Shown piece after piece: positions 1 to 8,753 of a stretch of DNA of 64,000 nt. The notes below the pieces were generated by a model. The model was not told the origin of the DNA. It saw only the letters and a program-made list of their open reading frames with translations, and made no database searches. The stretch comes from Priestia megaterium (GTDB taxonomy: Bacteria; Bacillota; Bacilli; Bacillales; Bacillaceae_H): NCBI RefSeq assembly GCF_023824195.1, contig NZ_CP085442.1:2642001-2706000 (forward strand), in the 5' to 3' direction. Positions within the stretch are counted from its first letter, which is position 1; each line of letters begins with the position of its first letter. Position numbers and translations under genes: made by a program.

Positions 1-291
1 AGGCTTAAAGAATAACACAAAGGATGTATAGCGACCTATAGTCTTAAACGTATCTATGTATTCTCTAAGCGCCGACGCTGCATTCCTAATATCTTGGTAG
101 TTATAAGGAGTAGTCACAAATGAAAAACGCAGTAAATCTTTTTTAAAGCCTTCTACCCCTAATATACAAGGAAATGGATTTTCTTCTGATAATATATCGC
201 TTTGGAAATATTGAAAAGCATCTTTTCCCCAAAACGGGACATGCGTTGACTCTAAAATCTCATTGGCTCGAAAAAGCATTTTTGATGCCAT
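1..291 (-). CDS. YqcI/YcgG family protein (3' part beyond window)
   Basis: Only the first 97 codons lie in the window; the frame is open to base 1. The start ATG at 291 follows an AAGGAGG ribosome site with about 8 bases spacing. The visible N-terminus contains a PFPCILG segment close to the P-x-PC-I-G pattern I associate with the YqcI/YcgG family, whose GntA relatives are heme-dependent N-hydroxylases. The divergent neighbour is a LysE-type exporter, and in B. subtilis ycgF (LysE type) and ycgG are adjacent, which supports the assignment. The catalytic part is not visible, so no reaction is claimed. Confidence 0.6.
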   Translation of the reverse strand, partial: MASKMLFRANEILESTHVPFWGKDAFQYFQSDILSEENPFPCILGVEGFKKDLLRFSFVTTPYNYQDIRNAASALREYIDTFKTIGRYTSFVLFFKP

Positions 292-443
292 TAAAATCCT
301 CCTTATGGAACTCAACGTTACATGTGTATTAAAGAAAAGAAAGTTTATGAGCATTTTTAACTAAATGCCGCTTCTAAATTATAAAACTCTAATCTATATA
401 TATATAAGCTACTATTGGACAAGTTAGAAAGGAGGCTGTGTTT

Positions 444-1085
444 GTGGAGTGGTTTTTGATTGCTATAAAACAAATAATTCTAGGTATTAGTCTCGCAGCA
501 CCGGTAGGTCCAATTAATATAGAGATGATTAAAAAAGGTCTGACAAAAGGATTTTGGGCTTCTTGGCTAGTTGGTTTAGGAGGCATAACGGCCGATATTT
601 TATTTATGCTTCTCATTTTAATAGGGTTAACGCCTTTTGTTCAGATGCAGGCTGTTACTGTTTCCCTGTATGCAACTGGTTTTGTCATGCTCACATTTGT
701 TGGCTTTCAAAGTATGAAACAAGCTGTCTCTCGTTCCTTTTCAGTAGATGTAAATAAACCCTCTATTAAAAGAGATAAGTCGTTTTTTACAGGTTTCTTC
801 ATTGCTCTTATGAACCCTTTAAATATTGTGTTTTGGTTTGGTGTATTTGGGTCAAGCTTAAGCGAAAGCCTCCAAAGTCAAACGTGGCTATCTGTCTTTT
901 TTCACAGTTTCTTTATTATCTTTGGCATCCTTCTTTGGAATTTAAATATTGCCAGCAGCATTTATTTTACAAGAAAATTTATCACGCCTAAGCTTCTTCG
1001 CTTCATTACGTTAGGTGCCGGTTTTTTACTTTTTTTATTTGGCTGCCAATTCGGTTTTAAATGTGTATCCTTACTTATAGGCTGA
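444..1085 (+). CDS. LysE/RhtB family amino-acid exporter, YcgF-like
   Basis: A 213-residue very hydrophobic protein of the usual LysE length, with about six membrane segments. The N-terminal LAAPVGPIN motif (residues 16-24) is the hallmark of the family, and ALMNPLN occurs in the second half. The family exports amino acids or similar small amines from the cytoplasm; the substrate is not predictable here. The frame is open from a GTG at 438, but that codon is only 2 bases from AAAGGAGG (429-435), while GTG 444 is 8 bases away, so 444 is preferred. It is divergent from the YcgG-like gene and overlaps the end of the convergent hydrolase by 15 bp. Confidence 0.85.
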   Translation: MEWFLIAIKQIILGISLAAPVGPINIEMIKKGLTKGFWASWLVGLGGITADILFMLLILIGLTPFVQMQAVTVSLYATGFVMLTFVGFQSMKQAVSRSFSVDVNKPSIKRDKSFFTGFFIALMNPLNIVFWFGVFGSSLSESLQSQTWLSVFFHSFFIIFGILLWNLNIASSIYFTRKFITPKLLRFITLGAGFLLFLFGCQFGFKCVSLLIG

Positions 1086-1892
1086 GTTTTTAGCGATGAG
1101 TTCAATAAGAGTGTCATTTACTTTCTCGCGTTCATCATAAAAAAGACCGTGTCCACTATTTTCAAATGGAATAAGTGTAGAAAATGAAATATGACGATTC
1201 ATATCTTTTGCAAGATCAAATGGACAAATTTGATCTTTTTTTCCGTGTAATATATATGTCTCAGCGAAAATTTGACTCAAATCTTCCCGTAAGTCTTCGT
1301 CTCGTAAAGACACCGCAGTTTTAATCGTACCATGACCAGATGCCTCTAAACCTAAATCTTGAAACCATCCTCTAAAAGCTGAGCTGATAGGCTGATTAAA
1401 AAACTTTTTCCCAAATCCTTCAAGCATGTTAGGACGATCTCTATACGTATTTTGGATAATTGTATTTACTTCTTCAGAAGGAAGTCCATATGGAAAATCA
1501 GTTTTTTGAATAAAGCTTGGAGCCGCTGCCCCTAATAAAATTAACTTTTTCACGCCATATCCTAAATGTCTGCTCATATATCGAATGGCAATGGCTCCCC
1601 CCATAGAAAAGCCTACGAGCGTATAATTTTTAAGCCCCAGTCTTTCTACTAACATGCGAATATCATCCGCTAATTGATTATAAGAATAGCCGGTGAAAGG
1701 CGCATCTGATTTTCCGAATCCGCGAAGATCAGGAGCGATACATCGAATACCGCGGGCCGGCAACGTTGTAAATTGGTATTCGTACATTTTAGCGTTAACA
1801 GGCCACCCGTGAAGAAAAAGAACGGGTTTCCCTTTTCCAATATCCCGAACAAAAAGTTTAGTCTTAGGAGTTACGTGAATAAAATAGCTCAT
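1071..1892 (-). CDS. Alpha/beta hydrolase (non-heme haloperoxidase/esterase-like)
   Basis: A 273-residue single-domain alpha/beta hydrolase. Visible are the oxyanion loop HGWPVN, the nucleophile elbow GFSMG (catalytic Ser), a candidate acid Asp in GKKDQICP and the catalytic His in NSGHGLF. This set is typical of cofactor-free haloperoxidases and arylesterases that hydrolyse small esters; the substrate is unknown. A frame extension to 1901 exists, but ATG 1892 sits about 8 bases behind AGGAGG (1901-1906), so it is chosen. The 3' end overlaps the stop of the LysE-type gene with no terminator between them. Confidence 0.85.
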   Translation of the reverse strand: MSYFIHVTPKTKLFVRDIGKGKPVLFLHGWPVNAKMYEYQFTTLPARGIRCIAPDLRGFGKSDAPFTGYSYNQLADDIRMLVERLGLKNYTLVGFSMGGAIAIRYMSRHLGYGVKKLILLGAAAPSFIQKTDFPYGLPSEEVNTIIQNTYRDRPNMLEGFGKKFFNQPISSAFRGWFQDLGLEASGHGTIKTAVSLRDEDLREDLSQIFAETYILHGKKDQICPFDLAKDMNRHISFSTLIPFENSGHGLFYDEREKVNDTLIELIAKNSAYK

Positions 1893-2024
1893 ATATAACA
1901 CCTCCTAGATGTTCTTATATATATATGTTTAGGACAATTTGAACATTCAAAAGTTTCTTAGAGGCTTGTGTAGGAAATGTATGAGGCTTATTGGGGATAA
2001 GGAGTAGGGAAATTTTTTTATTGT

Positions 2025-2042
2025 TTATTTAGAACATAGTTT
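2025..2042 (+). repeat. Dispersed 18-bp intergenic motif, copy 1
   Basis: TTATTTAGAACATAGTTT. The same 18 bases recur at 17277 (one mismatch) and at 34865 (identical). This copy lies between the hydrolase start and the parC terminator. Confidence 0.7.
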
Positions 2043-2060
2043 AATTTAAAAATATTAAAC

Positions 2061-2102
2061 AAAAAAAGTAGTAAAGCTTTTAAAGCTTTACTACTTTTTT
2101 TG
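2061..2102 (-). terminator. Intrinsic terminator of parEC
   Basis: A nearly perfect palindrome (arms AAAGTAGTAAAGCTTT and its complement) flanked by A and T runs directly after the parC stop. The symmetric runs would allow function in both directions. Confidence 0.85.
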
Positions 2103-4529
2103 TTATTTTTCTTCCAGCCACACATCAACTAAGTTGCCAGCTTCGCTTTGGTCCAATACGAATGAACCGTTGCTGTATCGGTCGCTAGCTCGCATTGTAG
2201 ATGGATCAACCTGCTCGATTTGACCTTTAGATGATTCCACTATCATGTAATGTTCTTTAGAGATTACTTTTACTTTTGCAATTTGATGCGGATTAGATTT
2301 TAGTTCTCGGACCATCACTAGCCCTCGTTTTGCTCGTGCTGATTCTTCAAACTCAGTAATTTTTGTCTTTTTCACAGCTCCTCGCTGCGTGGCGATAAAT
2401 AATTCAGTTGATAGAGCTTCATCTTCATCGAAGATAACGCCGCTTACAACATAATCATCGTCTTTTAAGTTAATTCCTTTCACACCAGAAGCGCGAGTTC
2501 CCACAATATTGATTTCTTCTTCTCGGAAACGCAGTCCGTAGCCAGAGCGAGTGGCAATAAACACTTGTTTTTTACCATCCGTTTGATATACATCGACTAC
2601 TTTATCATCGCCTTTTAAATTAACGGCGACAAAAGCTTTGGAGTAGCGCTGTGCTTTATATTGAAGTAATTCTGATTTTTTGACCATACCATTTTTCGTA
2701 AAGAAAAGCAGATACTGATTTTCTTTAAATTCTTTTACCGGTATCGCCCGTACAATTTGCTCTTCTTTATCAATTGGAACAATGTTCATGATATGCTGCC
2801 CCATGTCTTTCCACCTGATATCAGGAAGTTCGTGCACTGGCATATATAAATAATTCCCTTTGTTTGTGAAGATGAGCAGCGTTTCGGTTGTATTAATTTC
2901 ATACTTCGCTAAAATTCGGTCCGTATCTTTCATACCGAAGTCTTGCCCATTAGACGCGGCGTAAGAACGAAGGCTTGTTCGTTTTACGTATCCGTCTTTT
3001 GTGACTGTCACCATCACTTCTTCAGATGGAACCATCACTTCTAGATTAATCTTAATTTCTTCGATTTCCGCTTCAATTTTTGAGCGGCGTTCTGTACTGT
3101 ATTGCTTTTTTACACGGCGTAATTCTTTTTTGATTACATTAAAAAGTTTTTTCTCGCTATGTAAGATTTCTTCTAACTCGTTAATTTTAGCACCTAGCTC
3201 TTCAGCTTCCGCTTGTAGAGCTGTGATGTCCGTGTTTGTCAAACGATATAATTGAAGCGACACAATCGCTTCTGCTTGAGGTTCTGTAAATTCATATTTG
3301 GCAATTAAATTATTTTTAGCGTCGCGCTTATCTTTAGAAGCTCTAATAGTCGCAATAACTTCATCTAAAATCGACAGTGCCTTAATCAATCCCGCTACAA
3401 TATGTTCACGTTCACGTGCTTTTTGCAGTTCGTATTTAGAACGATTTGTTACCACTTCTTTTTGATGATCAATATAAGCATCAAGAATGTTAGCCAAACT
3501 CATAAGCTTTGGTCGCTTTTTAGCAATAGCAACCATGTTAAAATTATACGGTACTTGCAGATCCGTATTTTTATATAGATAGTGAAGTACTCCTTGAGCA
3601 TTTGCATCTTTTTTTAGTTCTACTACGATGCGCAGACCGGTACGATCCGTTTCATCGCGAACTTCAGCAATGCCTTCCACTTTTTTATCTAAACGAAGCT
3701 CATCCATTTTCTTAACAAGGTTGGCTTTGTTTACTTCAAACGGAATTTCCGTAATGACAATTTGCTGTTTTCCGCCGCGAATGGACTCCACTTCCGTTTT
3801 TCCGCGAATAATAATTTTCCCTTTACCTGTCTCGTAGGCTTTCTTAATCCCGTCTACCCCTTGAATGATTCCTCCCGTAGGAAAATCAGGACCTTGAATA
3901 GCCGTCATCAACTCTTCAATTGTACACGTTGGTTTATCAATTCGCATGATCGTTGCGTCAATTACTTCACCTAAATGATGAGGAGGAAGTTCTGTAGCAT
4001 AACCAGCTGAAATACCCGTGGATCCATTCACTAGCAAGTTAGGAAACATAGCCGGTAACACAGTTGGTTCGCTGCTTGTATCATCGAAGTTAGACACAAA
4101 CTCAACCGTTTGTTTGTCAATATCTCGTAGAAGTTCTGCAGCAATCGATGAAAGGCGAGCTTCTGTATAACGCATTGCTGCTGGGGGATCTCCATCAATA
4201 CTTCCGTTGTTTCCATGCATTTCGATTAATACATTTCTAACTTTCCATTCTTGACTCATTCGAACCATGGCATCATATACAGATGAATCACCATGAGGGT
4301 GATAGTTACCAATTACGTTCCCTACAGTTTTGGCTGACTTGCGAAAACCTTTTTCTGCTGTATTTCCATCTACGTGCATTGCATATAAAATACGGCGCTG
4401 AACGGGTTTTAACCCGTCTCTTGCATCCGGCAGTGCACGCTCTTGAATAATATATTTACTGTATCGACCAAAACGGTCGCCTAGTACATCCTCAAGAGGT
4501 AAATCTAAAAAGCGTTCTGTTTGTGTCAT
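2103..4529 (-). CDS. parC: DNA topoisomerase IV subunit A
   Basis: An 808-residue type IIA topoisomerase subunit. The N-terminal breakage-reunion domain has the catalytic tyrosine in RYTEAR (Y121), the quinolone-target region NYHPHGDSSVYDAM (about 75-88; S82, S83 and D86 in the usual resistance positions) and a coiled-coil section near 430-480. The C-terminal part has the beta-pinwheel repeats used for decatenation. ParC cuts and passes duplex DNA with ParE to separate daughter chromosomes. GyrA is excluded because the gene is coupled to parE and lacks an obvious GyrA box. The start overlaps the parE stop as ATGA, implying translational coupling. Confidence 0.97.
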   Translation of the reverse strand: MTQTERFLDLPLEDVLGDRFGRYSKYIIQERALPDARDGLKPVQRRILYAMHVDGNTAEKGFRKSAKTVGNVIGNYHPHGDSSVYDAMVRMSQEWKVRNVLIEMHGNNGSIDGDPPAAMRYTEARLSSIAAELLRDIDKQTVEFVSNFDDTSSEPTVLPAMFPNLLVNGSTGISAGYATELPPHHLGEVIDATIMRIDKPTCTIEELMTAIQGPDFPTGGIIQGVDGIKKAYETGKGKIIIRGKTEVESIRGGKQQIVITEIPFEVNKANLVKKMDELRLDKKVEGIAEVRDETDRTGLRIVVELKKDANAQGVLHYLYKNTDLQVPYNFNMVAIAKKRPKLMSLANILDAYIDHQKEVVTNRSKYELQKAREREHIVAGLIKALSILDEVIATIRASKDKRDAKNNLIAKYEFTEPQAEAIVSLQLYRLTNTDITALQAEAEELGAKINELEEILHSEKKLFNVIKKELRRVKKQYSTERRSKIEAEIEEIKINLEVMVPSEEVMVTVTKDGYVKRTSLRSYAASNGQDFGMKDTDRILAKYEINTTETLLIFTNKGNYLYMPVHELPDIRWKDMGQHIMNIVPIDKEEQIVRAIPVKEFKENQYLLFFTKNGMVKKSELLQYKAQRYSKAFVAVNLKGDDKVVDVYQTDGKKQVFIATRSGYGLRFREEEINIVGTRASGVKGINLKDDDYVVSGVIFDEDEALSTELFIATQRGAVKKTKITEFEESARAKRGLVMVRELKSNPHQIAKVKVISKEHYMIVESSKGQIEQVDPSTMRASDRYSNGSFVLDQSEAGNLVDVWLEEK

Positions 4530-6502
4530 TGTACGTCCTCCTCTGCGACCGTTAATACATTTTCATTATCTAAAATATTTGGATCTTCTTCTAATCCAAA
4601 CGCTACGTTACTTTCAATCCATTTTCTGCGAGGTTCTACTTTATCGCCCATCAAAGTGGTCACACGACGATCAGCGCGAGCAGCATCATCAATACGAACA
4701 CGAATCAGCGTACGCGTCTCTGGGTTCATTGTTGTTTCCCAAAGCTGATCTGCGTTCATTTCACCGAGACCTTTATAGCGTTGAATCATATACCCTCTTC
4801 CTACCTTATCAATAGCACCTTGCAATTCTTCGTCACTCCATGAATATTCAACCACTTCTTTTTTACCTGACCCTTTACTTACTTTGTAGAGCGGTGGAAG
4901 AGCAATAAATACTTTTCCTGCTTCCACAAGCGGTTTCATATAGCGGTAGAAAAACGTTAGCAGAAGCACTTGAATATGAGCACCATCCGTATCCGCATCG
5001 GTCATGATGACTATTTTATCGTAGTTAATATCATCAATTGTAAAATCTGCTCCTACTCCTCCGCCTATCGCGTGGATGATTGTACTAATTTCTTCGTTTT
5101 TAAAAATATCTTGAAGCTTGGCTTTTTCGGTATTGATAACCTTCCCTCGCAGTGGCAGTACAGCTTGAAAGCGGCGATCCCTTCCTTGTTTTGCTGAACC
5201 TCCGGCGGAATCCCCTTCGACTAAGTACAGTTCGTTTCGCTGAGGGTTTCTTGATTGCGCAGGCGTTAACTTCCCGCTTAGAACGGTTTCTTGACGCTTT
5301 CGTTTCTTCCCGTTTCTTGCGTCTTCTCTCGCCTTTCGTGCCGCTTCACGCGCTTGAGCAGCTTTGATTGCTTTTTTTACAAGAAGAGAGCTTACGTCCG
5401 GGTTTTCTTCTAAGAAATAGGCAAGTTTTTCAGAAATAACTGCATCGACGGACGAACGAGCTTCACTTGTACCTAACTTTCCTTTTGTTTGTCCTTCAAA
5501 CTGAAGCAACTCTTCAGGTATTCTAACGGAAACGATGGCTCCTAAGCCTTCTCGTATATCCGTTCCTTCTAAGTTTTTGTCTTTTTCTTTTAGCAGGCTT
5601 ACTTTACGGGCGTATTCATTAAATGCACGCGTCATAGCGCTTTTTGCACCGGACTCATGCGTTCCACCATCTTTGGTACGAACATTATTAACAAATGATA
5701 AAATGGTTTCAGAATAACCATCATTAAATTGAAAGGCAAATTCAACTTCAATATTATGATGAATCCCTTCAAAAAAGACGACTGGATGAAGTGAATCTTT
5801 TTCTTCATTTAAATATGAAACGAAGGCTTGAATACCTGTTTCATAATGAAAGATATCGTGACGATCATGTCTTTTATCGATTAACTCTATTTTGAATCCT
5901 TTTAACAGAAAAGCCGATTCGCGGAGCCGTTCACAAAGCGTATCATAATTGTACACAGTTGTTGAAAAAATCGTGGCATCCGGTTTGAAATGAATCGTTG
6001 TTCCCGTTTTTTTCGTTTTTCCTATTTTTTCTAGTGTCGTAACCGGCTTTCCTCCATTTTCAAAACGCTGTTCATAAATAAATCCATCTCTATGAATGGT
6101 TACCGTCAACCATTCAGACAGCGCATTTACAACAGATGCACCTACTCCGTGTAAGCCTCCGCTTGTTTTATATCCACCCTGTCCGAATTTACCTCCTGCA
6201 TGCAAGATGGTTAAAATAACTTCAGGCGTTGGTTTTCCTAGTTTATGCATGCCCGTTGGCATACCTCGACCTTTATCTTGTACAGAAATTGAATTATCTT
6301 TGTGAATGGTTACAATAATTTCTTCTCCGTAGCCTGCTAGAGCTTCATCGACAGAGTTGTCGACGATTTCATATACTAAATGATGCAGACCTCTTGTATC
6401 CGTACTTCCAATATACATACCAGGACGTTTACGAACGGCATCTAATCCTTCTAGTACTTGAATTGCATCTTCATTATAATTAAATTGTTGTTTCCGAGCC
6501 AT
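4526..6502 (-). CDS. parE: DNA topoisomerase IV subunit B
   Basis: A 658-residue ATPase subunit. The GHKL ATPase motifs are visible as EIVDNSVDEAL, GRGMP and GLHGVGASVVNALS. The Toprim domain shows LVEGDSAGGSAKQGRDR with the metal-binding triad MTDADTDGAH, followed by RYKGLGEMN near the C-terminus. It powers strand passage by ParC. It is the first gene of a two-gene operon; the start ATG follows GAAAGGGG. The 333-bp upstream gap holds a sigma-A-like promoter and a near-consensus LexA box, suggesting DNA-damage control. Confidence 0.97.
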   Translation of the reverse strand: MARKQQFNYNEDAIQVLEGLDAVRKRPGMYIGSTDTRGLHHLVYEIVDNSVDEALAGYGEEIIVTIHKDNSISVQDKGRGMPTGMHKLGKPTPEVILTILHAGGKFGQGGYKTSGGLHGVGASVVNALSEWLTVTIHRDGFIYEQRFENGGKPVTTLEKIGKTKKTGTTIHFKPDATIFSTTVYNYDTLCERLRESAFLLKGFKIELIDKRHDRHDIFHYETGIQAFVSYLNEEKDSLHPVVFFEGIHHNIEVEFAFQFNDGYSETILSFVNNVRTKDGGTHESGAKSAMTRAFNEYARKVSLLKEKDKNLEGTDIREGLGAIVSVRIPEELLQFEGQTKGKLGTSEARSSVDAVISEKLAYFLEENPDVSSLLVKKAIKAAQAREAARKAREDARNGKKRKRQETVLSGKLTPAQSRNPQRNELYLVEGDSAGGSAKQGRDRRFQAVLPLRGKVINTEKAKLQDIFKNEEISTIIHAIGGGVGADFTIDDINYDKIVIMTDADTDGAHIQVLLLTFFYRYMKPLVEAGKVFIALPPLYKVSKGSGKKEVVEYSWSDEELQGAIDKVGRGYMIQRYKGLGEMNADQLWETTMNPETRTLIRVRIDDAARADRRVTTLMGDKVEPRRKWIESNVAFGLEEDPNILDNENVLTVAEEDVQ

Positions 6503-6628
6503 TCATACTACCCCTTTCATCACAACGAACATTACTACATTATGTATGAAACACAAACGTTTGCGCTTCGTGTCTAAGAATAAATGATCATGTATCCTAT
6601 CTTTTAATTTTATAGTGTTCGCATCAAC

Positions 6629-6642
6629 AGAACGTATGTTTC
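6629..6642. promoter_or_regulatory. Candidate LexA (SOS) box upstream of parE
   Basis: AGAACGTATGTTTC matches the Bacillus LexA/DinR consensus CGAACRNRYGTTYC at 13 of 14 positions. It lies about 127 bp before the parE start and downstream of the predicted promoter, a position compatible with repression. To my recollection, parEC is listed among LexA targets in B. subtilis. Confidence 0.55.
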
Positions 6643-6748
6643 TATTTTTGCGTACTTACAAGATTTTAGCACAAATTTCCGTATTATAAAAGCAATATCT
6701 TGTGTATTCATGGATTATAAGCATTATAAAGCTAGCTGTCTAACGTCT

Positions 6749-6778
6749 ATTGTAGCGGAAACTCTCTTACTATTTCAA
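6749..6778 (-). promoter_or_regulatory. Predicted sigma-A promoter of parEC
   Basis: On the minus strand, TTGAAA and TACAAT are separated by 18 bp. The leader to parE would be about 240 nt. Other AT-rich -10-like boxes occur closer to the gene, so this is the best of several candidates. Confidence 0.4.
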
Positions 6779-6835
6779 CGCATGGTGAAACCCATGCAAG
6801 CAGTGTGCATGGGCTGGTTGTTCTGCTTATAGATC

Positions 6836-7249
6836 TTACTTTGTTAAAGCATGCTCAACTTTTATACAACGATCCATAACTACAGTATACCCTTTTTTAG
6901 CGAGCAGGTCATATGCTTCTTCATTAATTAAACCAGATTGTGCCCAAAATACGTCTGCATCTACTTCTAAAAACTCTTCTGCAACTTCAAGCAAATGCTC
7001 AGAGCGACGAAATACATTAACGATATCAATATGCCCTTCAATTTCTTTTAATGAAGATACGGCTTTTACGCCGAGCGCTGAGTTGATTGTTGGGTTCACC
7101 GGAATAATCTCGTAACCTTGCTGCTGCATGGCTTCTGAAACCATATAAGACGTTCGATGAGGGTTATCTGATAAACCTACTACAGCAATGCGCTTGCTTT
7201 TTTTTAATATTTTACCAAGCTCTTGACGGGAAGGAATTTTAATGGACAT
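6836..7249 (-). CDS. CoA-binding protein (YneT-like)
   Basis: A 137-residue single Rossmann-fold protein of the CoA_binding family (YccU/YneT type). The N-terminal VVGLSDNPHRTSY and the following IPVNP loop are the nucleotide-binding features seen in succinyl-CoA synthetase-like CoA-binding domains. The molecular role in the cell is unknown; binding of CoA or a CoA derivative is inferred from family. The neighbourhood (plsY, parE, parC) matches the B. subtilis yneT locus. It is divergent from plsY, whose start lies about 200 bp away. Confidence 0.85.
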   Translation of the reverse strand: MSIKIPSRQELGKILKKSKRIAVVGLSDNPHRTSYMVSEAMQQQGYEIIPVNPTINSALGVKAVSSLKEIEGHIDIVNVFRRSEHLLEVAEEFLEVDADVFWAQSGLINEEAYDLLAKKGYTVVMDRCIKVEHALTK

Positions 7250-7454
7250 GTCTATTACCTCTCTTAGCTATATAATATGTACTGAACAACATTCGCGATT
7301 TACAGTTGATTTCCTGCATATAGTACCCGTTTTCTCTATTTTTGTAAACGTCTTCTTTTTTTAAAATAATTGTCTCTCACCCAAAACTAGCTATGTTTTT
7401 TTAAGTATCTCATGGTAAAATAGAAACGATATAGAAATAAAGGAGCTTTCAAAC

Positions 7455-8048
7455 ATGAATTATTTATTACCTATTCTTGCCTATATCTTGGGCTCTATTC
7501 CTTTTGGACTAGTTGTTGGAAAACTAGGATACGGCATCGATATACGAGAGCATGGAAGCGGCAATTTAGGCGGCACCAACTCATTTCGTACATTGGGTGT
7601 AAAAGCCGGAATTATCGTTACGCTTGGAGACATTCTAAAAGGAACCCTAGCAGCTTCTTTACCGCTTTTATTTGATACGAATCAAAACATTCTCTTCATT
7701 GGTTTATTTGCTGTCATTGGTCATATTTTTCCTATTTTCGCGAAATTTAAAGGCGGGAAAGCTGTTGCCACATCCGCCGGAGTGATTTTATGTTATGAAC
7801 CTCTTTTATTTGCTTTCGTACTATTATGTTTTTTTATCTGCTTATACATAACGAAGTATGTATCACTGTCATCAATGGTTACTGGGGTATTAACCTTTAT
7901 CTACACGCTATTTAAACAAGACTACATGCTTATTATGATTATTGGTTTAATTGTAGCCTTTGTCATTTACAGACACCGCGCAAACATTACGCGAATTCTT
8001 AACAAAACAGAACCGAAAGTCACATTTTTGTCAGGTAAAAAGAAATAA
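7455..8048 (+). CDS. plsY: Acyl-phosphate:glycerol-3-phosphate acyltransferase
   Basis: A 197-residue integral membrane enzyme with five or six hydrophobic segments. The three PlsY motifs are present: the N-terminal GSIPFG region, GSGNLGGTN (about residues 36-44) and the [12 protein letters not shown] loop. PlsY transfers an acyl group from acyl-phosphate to glycerol-3-phosphate, the first step of phospholipid synthesis, at the cytoplasmic membrane. The start ATG follows AAAGGAG. It is monocistronic, with a strong terminator just after the stop. Confidence 0.97.
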   Translation: MNYLLPILAYILGSIPFGLVVGKLGYGIDIREHGSGNLGGTNSFRTLGVKAGIIVTLGDILKGTLAASLPLLFDTNQNILFIGLFAVIGHIFPIFAKFKGGKAVATSAGVILCYEPLLFAFVLLCFFICLYITKYVSLSSMVTGVLTFIYTLFKQDYMLIMIIGLIVAFVIYRHRANITRILNKTEPKVTFLSGKKK

Positions 8049-8076
8049 GAGGATCTTCCTCTTATTTCTTTTTTTA
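8041..8076 (+). terminator. Terminator of plsY
   Basis: Arms AGAAATAAGAGGA and its complement with a 3-base loop, followed by a run of T, overlap the plsY stop codon. Confidence 0.9.
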
Positions 8077-8147
8077 TAACCACTTTGTAAGCGAATACAT
8101 TTCTTATTTATTAGTTATACTGATACTAAAATAAGGAGGTGAATGAT

Positions 8148-8264
8148 GTGAAGAAAAAATGCCCTATTTGCAAACGAAATAAGAAAATGGATTCACAGCT
8201 AGAAGGAAGCCGCTACTGCGTTCACTGCTGGGAAACCATTGGAAAACAATATGATTTCAAATGA
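8148..8264 (+). CDS. Small CxxC...CxxC zinc-ribbon-like protein, 38 aa
   Basis: A 38-codon reading frame starts at a GTG placed 8 bases after AGGAGGT; two overlapping upstream ATGs run straight into a stop. The product has two cysteine pairs (CPIC near residue 5 and CVHC near residue 24), so it probably binds zinc, and it is rich in lysine. Its position between plsY and the HesB-like gene corresponds to where B. subtilis has yneQ, but I cannot confirm homology. A terminator follows directly, supporting a genuine transcription unit. Confidence 0.6.
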   Translation: MKKKCPICKRNKKMDSQLEGSRYCVHCWETIGKQYDFK

Positions 8265-8272
8265 AAGAATGA

Positions 8273-8328
8273 AACGATTTAATATAGAAATGAAGCCTTC
8301 AACTCTATATTAAATCGTTTTATTTTAT
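8273..8328 (+). terminator. Terminator after the small zinc-ribbon gene
   Basis: Arms AACGATTTAATATAGA and its complement with a loop of about 16 bases end in a T-rich stretch. Confidence 0.75.
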
Positions 8329-8422
8329 CTCATTCCTTCCTAGCTGGATTCGTATATATTGGTAATTTATCTACCTTTCTACTATAATAAATGTATCCGC
8401 AGTATTGGAAGGAGCATAATTA

Positions 8423-8713
8423 ATGAAATTAACAGTAACAGAAGCAGCAGCTACGTGGTACAAAGACGAAATGATGCTAGAAGGAAACGAAACAATTCGC
8501 TTTTTTGTTCGCTACGGCGGATGCAGCAACGTTCAAAAAGGTTTTTCTTTAGGTGTAAACACAGATTCTCCTAAAAACGTTGGCGTTGAAACAAAAGTTG
8601 CCGGTTTAACATTCTTCGTAGAAGATGAAGACCTTTGGTACTTTGATGGTCATGATTTGACCGTAAATTATAATGAAGAAACAAAAGAACCTGACTTTCA
8701 TTACGAAGCGTAA
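8423..8713 (+). CDS. HesB/IscA-like protein (YneR family)
   Basis: A 96-residue protein of the HesB-like (YneR) family. The opening segment MKLTVTEAAATWYKDEM and the middle FFVRYGGCS with a central FSLGV stretch fit the family. Unlike true IscA/SufA iron-sulfur carriers, it has only one cysteine (in GGCS) and lacks the C-terminal CxC, so classical cluster carriage is unlikely; its function is unknown. It starts 8 bases after GAAGGAG. It shares a bidirectional terminator with the convergent thioesterase. Confidence 0.8.
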   Translation: MKLTVTEAAATWYKDEMMLEGNETIRFFVRYGGCSNVQKGFSLGVNTDSPKNVGVETKVAGLTFFVEDEDLWYFDGHDLTVNYNEETKEPDFHYEA

Positions 8714-8714
8714 G

Positions 8715-8747
8715 AAAAAAGCATCGATTTATCGATGCTTTTTATTC
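8715..8747. terminator. Bidirectional terminator (HesB-like / thioesterase)
   Basis: AAAAAGCATCGAT and its complement are separated by two bases, with A and T runs on both sides between two convergent genes. Confidence 0.88.
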
Positions 8748-8753
8748 TTACGC

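Larger units (their letters stand above)
6503..6835. other. 333-bp gap upstream of parE
   Basis: No gene was found. The gap holds, on the minus strand, a sigma-A-like promoter (6749-6778) and a LexA-like box (6629-6642). Next to the CoA-binding gene's stop lies an imperfect hairpin CCCATGC...GCATGGG (6791-6813) without a clear T run, which could be a weak terminator of that gene. Confidence 0.6.
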
